Of a stretch of DNA of 10,417 nt, positions 5,989 to 10,417 are shown in pieces. Source of the DNA: Anaerolineaceae bacterium UBA1363 (GTDB lineage: Bacteria; Chloroflexota; Anaerolineae; Anaerolineales; Anaerolineaceae); assembly GCA_002306055.1 (NCBI GenBank), contig DBRR01000043.1:1-10417 (forward strand). The letters are read 5' to 3'. How positions within the stretch are numbered: the first letter of the stretch is position 1; each line of letters starts with the position of its first letter. Both the position numbers and the translations under genes were made by a program. Under the pieces are notes generated by a model. It had not been told where the DNA came from, searched no databases, and was given only the letters and a program-made list of their open reading frames with translations.

Positions 5989-8521
5989 CTTGCAGCAGCA
6001 CCCAAGTGGTGCTGGCATTCGCTCTCTGATTGATCGCTGGCAGCAGGACCAGGAAGTTCGTGAAAACATTGCCTACTGGCAGATCACTCCTGCGCGTGAG
6101 GCTCTCAACGCTGCGATACCCGCCTCGTTGGATCCCCAGCTCCTCGAAGCGCTGAAGGCGCTCGGGATTACGCAGCTATATTCGCATCAAGCTGAGGCGG
6201 TGGAGCGGGCACACAATGGAGAAAACCTCGTAATCGCCACTGGCACTGCCAGCGGCAAGACCCTGTGCTACAACTTGCCTGCCGTTCAGCAAGCACTTTC
6301 TAATCCCAATGCACGCATCCTCTACCTATTTCCCACCAAAGCGCTTGCCCAGGATCAACTAACGAGCTTGAACCAGTTACTAAAGGCTCTCCCCTCCAAA
6401 AAACCGCTGCCTGCCAACATCTTCGATGGGGATACTCCGCAGCACATGCGTTCCGCTATGCGCAAAGAGTCGGTTTTCCTGCTGACAAACCCGGATATGC
6501 TCCATCAAGGCATCCTTCCCCACCACGCGATCTGGCAACCGTTCTTCCAAGGGCTCAGCCTTGTAGTCATCGATGAAATGCACACCTACCGCGGCATTTT
6601 TGGCTCGCATTTTGCCAATCTCTTGCGCCGCCTAAAGCGCGTTGCGGCTTTCTACGGCGCTTTTCCCAAGTTCATCCTCACATCTGCCACGATCGCCAAC
6701 CCGGTTGAGTTAGCAGAAATACTGATTGACGACCAGGTGAGCCTTATCGACCAGAGTGGAGCTCCCCAGGGTGAAAAGCACTTTTTGTTGTACAACCCAC
6801 CCCTGGTCGATCCAAAATTGGGTCTGCGCAAATCCAGTGTCCAAACGAGTGTCAATCTCGGGCTTTCGCTGCTCGAAGCTAACCGCCAGTCGCTGTTGTT
6901 TGCCCGCACACGCCGCACAGTTGAGATGCTCCTCACCTACCTGCTTGAACAACTACCTCCCTACCAACGCCCAAAAGTACGCGGATACCGCAGTGGCTAC
7001 CTGAAGGCTGACCGCCGTGAGATAGAGCAAGGTTTCAAAAACGGTAATATCCGACTCGTAGTCGCCACATCCGCCCTGGAACTGGGGATTGACATCGGTG
7101 AGCTCGAATCAGTCATCCTCGTTGGTTATCCAGGTTCCATTGCCACCACCCTGCAGCGTGCTGGGCGTGCCGGCAGAAAGCAGCAGGATTCCCTCGCCTT
7201 GCTGGTTGCGACGAACGACGCTATGGATCAATACCTTGCGAATCATCCTGAATATCTCAGCAACTCACCTGAAAAAGCGCTTGTAGACCCCAACAACCTG
7301 CTTGTCCTCTACCAACATCTGCGCTGCGCCACCTTTGAGCTGCCATTTTCACCGGATGAAGGCTTTGGACCGGTTGACTCCCAGAGACTTCAGGAAATTT
7401 TCCAGGCAATGAGTGCTGCAGGCGAAGTCCTCAACCGCAACAAAACGCACTTTTGGGTTGCGAGCGCCTACCCCTCGGCTGAAATCTCCTTGCGTTCCTC
7501 CACGCCTAATGTAGTCTCGCTGCTGGTTGATGGATCCGACAAACCCACCCTGATCGGGCAACTGGACGCCCACAGTGCGGAATGGTTGGTCCATCCCCAG
7601 GCTGTTTACCTGCATGAAGCAGAGTCGTACCTGGTTGAAGATCTCGACCTGGCTCAAGGCGTCTGCAAGCTCAAACCGGCCCAACCGGACTACTACACCC
7701 TGCCAACGATCAAAACTACGATTGAGAGCTTCCAGGAGCGCTCCAATCAACCGGTTGGATCTTCAAAAATTAGCAGCGGACCGCTTTCGCTTTCCATCCG
7801 GGTCGAAGGTTTCAGGAAGATCCGTTGGCAGACCAATGAGACGCTTGAACGTCTGCCGCTGGATCTGCCCGCGCGTGGGCTGGAGACTGAAGGCGCCTGG
7901 TTTTCCATCAGTGAGAATCTCGTTAACCACCTCAAGCAGCTTGCCTTATGGAACTCCGATCCAAACGACTATGGTCCGGGCTGGTCTGCTCTCAGGCAAA
8001 AAATTCTTGCCCGCGATCAATATAAATGTGCTGCCTGCCATCAATCCATCGCCCCTTCCGAGTTGCATGTGCACCACATCCAGCCTTTCAAAACCTTCGC
8101 CGATCCACTCCAAGCTAACGCAGCGTCCAACCTCGTCACTTTGTGCCATCGCTGCCACGCAGTGGTTGAAACCCGCGTGCGGGTTATCTCTGGTATGGCA
8201 GGTGCAAGCCACGCCCTGCGAAATATTGCCCCCTTGCTCATCATGTGTGATGATGCCGATATCGCCATGCTTTCTGAACCGAAATCCATCCTCAATAACG
8301 GTCAACCAGCGATTTTGGTCTACGACACCATTCCCGGCGGAGTGGGTCTCTCCCATCAATTATTCAAGGATCATCTATTCTGGCTCGCCCGAGCTGCCGA
8401 AATGATCAGTGATTGCCCCTGCGAGGAGGGCTGCCCTGCTTGTGTGGGTCCTTTTGGTGAAGAAGGCTATGGCAGCAAGCGCGAATCTCTGGCCTTGTTG
8501 AAGGGGATGCTCCATGGGTGA
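5948..8521 (+). CDS. mrfA: MrfA (YprA)-type DEAD/DEAH-box repair helicase with embedded HNH nuclease domain
   Basis: An 857-residue superfamily-2 helicase. Motifs: Q-like LYSHQAEAV (77-85), Walker A TGTASGKT (98-105), VIDEMH (207-212), SAT (246-248), LLFARTRR (316-323), VVATSALELGIDIG (371-384) and QRAGRAGR (403-410). The C-terminal DUF1998/MZB zinc-binding domain starts near LETEGAWFSIS (645-655) and resumes at HALRNIAPLLIMCD (755-768). It continues through YDTIPGGVGL and ends with the four-Cys cluster 823, 825, 829, 832. Between these halves lies an insertion (about 676-747) with a full HNH module: Cys694-x2-Cys697, VHHI with His709/His710, Asn728, and Cys733-x2-Cys736-His737. In B. subtilis MrfA works with MrfB in excision of mitomycin adducts, and the next gene here is mrfB. 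The start is uncertain: no in-frame ATG exists near the N-terminus. TTG at 5948 (GGA eight bases upstream; 41-bp overlap with the SDR gene), TTG 5978 and TTG 5990 are all possible. Confidence 0.9.
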   Translation: MRIFKKRKRALINDLQQHPSGAGIRSLIDRWQQDQEVRENIAYWQITPAREALNAAIPASLDPQLLEALKALGITQLYSHQAEAVERAHNGENLVIATGTASGKTLCYNLPAVQQALSNPNARILYLFPTKALAQDQLTSLNQLLKALPSKKPLPANIFDGDTPQHMRSAMRKESVFLLTNPDMLHQGILPHHAIWQPFFQGLSLVVIDEMHTYRGIFGSHFANLLRRLKRVAAFYGAFPKFILTSATIANPVELAEILIDDQVSLIDQSGAPQGEKHFLLYNPPLVDPKLGLRKSSVQTSVNLGLSLLEANRQSLLFARTRRTVEMLLTYLLEQLPPYQRPKVRGYRSGYLKADRREIEQGFKNGNIRLVVATSALELGIDIGELESVILVGYPGSIATTLQRAGRAGRKQQDSLALLVATNDAMDQYLANHPEYLSNSPEKALVDPNNLLVLYQHLRCATFELPFSPDEGFGPVDSQRLQEIFQAMSAAGEVLNRNKTHFWVASAYPSAEISLRSSTPNVVSLLVDGSDKPTLIGQLDAHSAEWLVHPQAVYLHEAESYLVEDLDLAQGVCKLKPAQPDYYTLPTIKTTIESFQERSNQPVGSSKISSGPLSLSIRVEGFRKIRWQTNETLERLPLDLPARGLETEGAWFSISENLVNHLKQLALWNSDPNDYGPGWSALRQKILARDQYKCAACHQSIAPSELHVHHIQPFKTFADPLQANAASNLVTLCHRCHAVVETRVRVISGMAGASHALRNIAPLLIMCDDADIAMLSEPKSILNNGQPAILVYDTIPGGVGLSHQLFKDHLFWLARAAEMISDCPCEEGCPACVGPFGEEGYGSKRESLALLKGMLHG

Positions 8522-9734
8522 TTGGAATGACTTTTCCGAGAGATTGAAACGTCTTGGCGTCCAACTGGGCATCTCGCAACCCCTGCAAGCAAATACTGTC
8601 AAGATTGAATCACTCGAAGATCTTGTGCCTGGGCGCAATCTCAAGACCATTTATGGTGAAGTCTTTTCCCTCAATCACGCTTACCCTGAGCATCGCCAGC
8701 ACGGTCATCTGCCCCTCAAACCTCTCACCGATTATCACTGGTTGGCACAATGGGCAAAAGCGCCCTCCACTCCTGCTTTGCACTCACTGGTTTTTCTTGA
8801 CACCGAGACGACCGGTCTTTCGGGAGGCACGGGTACCATGCCCTTTATGATCGGCGCAGGTCGTTTCAGAGAAAACCAATTCGTAGTTGAACAATTCTTT
8901 GTCCGCAATCCTGCCGAAGAAACGGCGCAGCTGGCTGCTCTATCGGAGTTTGTTGAGGGGGTTGAGGGCATCGTCACTTACAACGGAAAAGCATTTGACC
9001 TGCCTATCATCAATACACGCTACATCATACAGCGTCTCTCAAACCCTTTCATTGCTGCCACACACTTTGACCTGCTTCCTTTCACCCGGCGTATCTGGAA
9101 GTCCCGCCTGGGTCAGTGTAATCTTGGGAACATCGAAAGGCATGTTCTCGGATTTGAGCGGGAACAGGCAGACATCCCCGGTTATCTGGTACCGGACTTT
9201 TACCGCGAGTTTCTCTTTACTGGCGATGCCTCCCACATGCCTGGCATCTTTTATCACAACGAAATTGATGTTCTCAGCCTTTCAGCTCTCTTTAGCTGGC
9301 TGGCAGCTATCCTTGAGGATCCATCAGACGAGCGTTTCACCGACCCTGGCGATTTGCTTTCGGTTGGACGGGTTTTAGAAGTCCTTGAGCGCGAACACCT
9401 CGCGGAACAGGTATACGCTTCCGATCGCCTTCAGCACCTTTCCGAGACAGACCGTCAAAAAAGCCTTATCTTACGCGCAAAACTTCAAAAGCGGCAGGGA
9501 AAGGTTGAGGAAGCAAGCGTTTTATGGCAGGAAGCTGCGTTGGCAGGCTCGCTGGAGGCCATGGTTGAGTTGGCTAAGTACTTTGAACACCAGATGCGGG
9601 ATTATGAAGCTGCTCTGCGTTGTACTGAGCAGGCTTTAAGTATGTGTTCTGACAACGCGCTGACTGCATCGCTTTTACACCGAAAATCCCGGCTTAATGC
9701 GAAACTCCTGAAAAACAATTCTGGAAAAAGATAA
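8514..9734 (+). CDS. mrfB: MrfB (YprB)-type DEDD exonuclease with C-terminal TPR-like helices
   Basis: A 406-residue partner of the preceding helicase. The N-terminal ~90 residues resemble the MrfB lead-in. The RNase H-fold exonuclease domain (about 91-265) shows DEDD-type acidic residues: FLDTETTG with Asp96 and Glu98, YNGKAFDLP with Asp162, HFDLLP with Asp186, and YHNEIDV with His248 and Asp252. LGQCNLGNIE (199-208) is another conserved family block. The C-terminal ~120 residues are helical, with TPR/Sel1-like pattern around GSLEAMVELAKYFEHQMRDYEAALRCTEQAL, suggesting protein contacts. Family knowledge: B. subtilis MrfB is a metal-dependent exonuclease acting after MrfA in a UvrABC-independent mitomycin repair route. 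The ATG overlaps the end of mrfA by 8 bases, and AAGGGG (8501-8506) supplies a good Shine-Dalgarno, so the two are made together. It is the last gene of the operon. Confidence 0.9.
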   Translation: MGDWNDFSERLKRLGVQLGISQPLQANTVKIESLEDLVPGRNLKTIYGEVFSLNHAYPEHRQHGHLPLKPLTDYHWLAQWAKAPSTPALHSLVFLDTETTGLSGGTGTMPFMIGAGRFRENQFVVEQFFVRNPAEETAQLAALSEFVEGVEGIVTYNGKAFDLPIINTRYIIQRLSNPFIAATHFDLLPFTRRIWKSRLGQCNLGNIERHVLGFEREQADIPGYLVPDFYREFLFTGDASHMPGIFYHNEIDVLSLSALFSWLAAILEDPSDERFTDPGDLLSVGRVLEVLEREHLAEQVYASDRLQHLSETDRQKSLILRAKLQKRQGKVEEASVLWQEAALAGSLEAMVELAKYFEHQMRDYEAALRCTEQALSMCSDNALTASLLHRKSRLNAKLLKNNSGKR

Positions 9735-9902
9735 GATTTTTAAAAATGGCAGTAAATTTTACCCTCTTAGGCGTAAACCTACACGCTAATAGTCATTAAT
9801 TTTAAATGCGTACATCCAAATGGTTATCTAATTTCATCGCAATTCCACACCTGTTTTTTGAAAATTCTTTAACGGAAACGGACCAACCTGAGGGCTTCCC
9901 CG
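9735..9902. other. Post-operon spacer with a weak hairpin
   Basis: This is AT-rich sequence between mrfB and the repeat array. It holds the palindrome ATTTTTAAAAAT (9736-9747) right after the stop. It also holds an imperfect stem-loop, TTAGGCGT (9767-9774) with ACGCTAA (9783-9789), one bulged G and an 8-base loop. No clean T-run follows, so a terminator here is only a possibility. The open frame at 9806-10054 has no Shine-Dalgarno and runs into the repeats, so I do not call it a gene. Confidence 0.35.
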
Positions 9903-10019
9903 GTAAGGAAAAGGCCGTGGACTGCTTGCGTCCCTTTTGGGAAGCCTCCCCCTGCGGGATGCCTTTTCCTGATTGCATCGTCCATCACTCACAACGGTTG
10001 ATGCAGGCATCAACCCTAC
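9903..10019. repeat. REPIN-like unit 1 (long fold-back A1 plus palindrome R1)
   Basis: The left part is a fold-back with arms GGAAAAGGC (9907-9915) and GCCTTTTCC (9961-9969) around a 45-base interior. That interior itself contains TCCC-TTTT-GGGA. The right part is palindrome R1: GGTTGATGC (9996-10004), AG, GCATCAACC (10007-10015), then CTAC (10016-10019). Read on the minus strand, the palindrome is directly preceded by GTAG. The left tetranucleotide here is GTAA (9903-9906) instead of the GTAG in units 2 and 3. Confidence 0.75.
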
Positions 10020-10031
10020 AACACCTCCCCA

Positions 10032-10057
10032 CACCTCCACCAAGCAATCCGTAGGGA
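10032..10057 (+). repeat. Module B copy 1 (CACCTCCACCAAGCAA...)
   Basis: CACCTCCACCAAGCAA followed by TCCGTAGGGA recurs at 10311-10336 with two base changes. In both places it leads into the GTAG that opens a REPIN-like unit, so it marks the left flank of units 2 and 3 and probably spread with them. Confidence 0.65.
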
Positions 10058-10168
10058 AATGGCCGTGCGACTGCTTGCGTCCCTTTTAGGAAGCCTCCCC
10101 CTGCAGGATGCCTTTTCCTGATCGATTTGCCCATCACTCATGATGGTTGACGCAGGCATCAACCCTAC
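10051..10168. repeat. REPIN-like unit 2 (fold-back A2 plus palindrome R2)
   Basis: This is a second, near-identical copy of unit 1 in the same orientation. GTAG (10051-10054) leads straight into GGAAATGGC (10055-10063). Its other arm is GCCTTTTCC (10110-10118), with one A/T mismatch in the stem. The interior repeats that of unit 1 with a one-base insertion and a few substitutions. The unit closes with palindrome R2, GGTTGACGC/GCATCAACC (10145-10164), and CTAC (10165-10168). The two ends therefore read GTAGGG...CCCTAC. Confidence 0.8.
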
Positions 10169-10260
10169 AAATTGTCCATCACTCATAACGGTTGACGCGG
10201 GCGTCAACCCTACAAATTGTCCATCACTCCCAATCGTTGATGCAGGCATCAACCCTACAA
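10131..10260. repeat. Three tandem 45-bp repeats carrying palindromes R2, R3, R4
   Basis: The palindromes begin GTTGAYGC at 10146, 10191 and 10236, exactly 45 bases apart. Each is followed by CCTACAA. The connecting sequence ATTGTCCATCACTC is shared between R2-R3 and R3-R4. R3 is GTTGACGC-GG-GCGTCAAC and R4 is GTTGATGC-AG-GCATCAAC. Spacers are nearly identical to one another, unlike CRISPR spacers. Confidence 0.85.
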
Positions 10261-10279
10261 GGCTCTCGTTAATTTGAAC

Positions 10280-10303
10280 GCCTTTTCCTGATTGCGTCGT
10301 CCA
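10280..10303. repeat. Solitary right half of fold-back A
   Basis: GCCTTTTCCTGATTG followed by CGTCGTCCAT matches the right arm and downstream flank of unit 1 (9961-9984) with one substitution. The matching left arm is missing here, so this looks like a truncated copy. Confidence 0.65.
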
Positions 10304-10310
10304 TTACCAA

Positions 10311-10336
10311 CACCTCCACCAAGCAACTCGTAGGGA
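10311..10336 (+). repeat. Module B copy 2
   Basis: This is the second copy of the CACCTCCACCAAGCAA module, ending in CTCGTAGGGA, immediately to the left of unit 3. It differs from copy 1 (10032-10057) at two adjacent positions. Confidence 0.65.
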
Positions 10337-10403
10337 AAAGGCCTGCCTTTTCCTTATCAATTCACCCCCCACTCATAACGGTTGACGCAGGCGTCAACCC
10401 TAC
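10330..10403. repeat. REPIN-like unit 3 (minimal fold-back A3 plus palindrome R5)
   Basis: GTAG (10330-10333) is followed by a perfect 9-bp inverted repeat, GGAAAAGGC (10334-10342) and GCCTTTTCC (10345-10353), with only CT between the arms. It is followed by a 26-base linker and palindrome R5, GGTTGACGC-AG-GCGTCAACC (10380-10399), with CTAC at 10400-10403. It looks like units 1 and 2 with the ~45-base interior of the fold-back removed. After R5 the 12 bases GGCTCTCGTTAA match those after R4 (10261-10272), so the array continues past the window edge. Confidence 0.8.
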
Positions 10404-10417
10404 AAGGCTCTCGTTAA

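Noticed and set aside
7575..8405. 276-codon open frame in another plus-strand frame inside mrfA
   Set aside because: It is fully contained in the helicase/HNH coding region, rich in Ser/Pro/Arg as out-of-frame shadows are, and has no domain signature.
9767..9789. Stem-loop after mrfB as a rho-independent terminator
   Set aside because: The stem has a bulge and an 8-base loop, and no run of T follows directly, so I list it only as a weak hairpin.
9806..10054. 82-codon plus-strand frame at the start of the repeat array
   Set aside because: There is no Shine-Dalgarno, its second half is translated repeat sequence, and composition is unlike the neighbouring genes.
10016..10252. 78-codon minus-strand frame with a 15-residue repeat (PASTxxSDGQxxGL)
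   Set aside because: The protein repeat is only the 45-bp DNA tandem read in frame, since 45 is divisible by three. Stem-preserving substitutions argue for selection on DNA/RNA structure, not protein.
10131..10260. Regularly spaced repeats suggesting a CRISPR array
   Set aside because: The sequences between repeats are nearly identical to each other, the repeats are part of a larger palindromic unit, and no cas gene is present.

Overview
The window looks like bacterial chromosome, most likely from the Chloroflexota (class Anaerolineae). This placement is an inference. It rests on the mix of protein families, the Thr/Pro-rich linkers after the lipobox in two lipoproteins, and a trailing cluster of palindromic repeats containing a GTAGGGTTGAYGCC-type sequence. 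No rRNA, tRNA, phage or transposase gene is visible, and base composition looks roughly balanced by eye.

Layout. (1) Positions 78-3079, minus strand: two lipoprotein genes overlapping by ATGA. The upstream one is a secreted endonuclease/exonuclease/phosphatase-family nuclease of the ExeM/NucH kind. The downstream one is a phytase-like esterase-family beta-propeller. (2) Positions 3080-3166: a short divergent intergenic region with a possible promoter for the rightward genes. (3) Positions 3167-9734, plus strand: six genes with gaps of 15 and 12 bases and then overlaps, which is the layout of one operon. They are a PPM/SpoIIE-like phosphatase, an L-threonine 3-dehydrogenase-type extended SDR, an FmdB-family zinc-ribbon protein, an SDR of the 3-ketodihydrosphingosine reductase kind, a MrfA (YprA)-type DEAD-box repair helicase, and its partner exonuclease MrfB (YprB) with C-terminal TPR-like helices. 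(4) Positions 9735-10417: no credible gene; the last ~515 bases are a dense array of palindromic repeats that runs off the end of the window.

The most notable coding feature is in MrfA. A complete HNH endonuclease module (CxxC, HH, N, CxxCH) is inserted inside its C-terminal DUF1998/MZB zinc-binding domain. In Bacillus subtilis MrfA and MrfB form a UvrABC-independent excision pathway for mitomycin lesions. Here the helicase may also carry its own nicking activity, giving helicase, endonuclease and exonuclease in two overlapping genes.

The most notable non-coding feature is the repeat array. Two unrelated palindromes, each preceded by GTAG (the hallmark of REP sequences mobilised by RAYT transposases), face each other in inverted pairs (REPIN-like units). 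Intermixed are solitary and 45-bp-tandem copies whose stems show paired substitutions.
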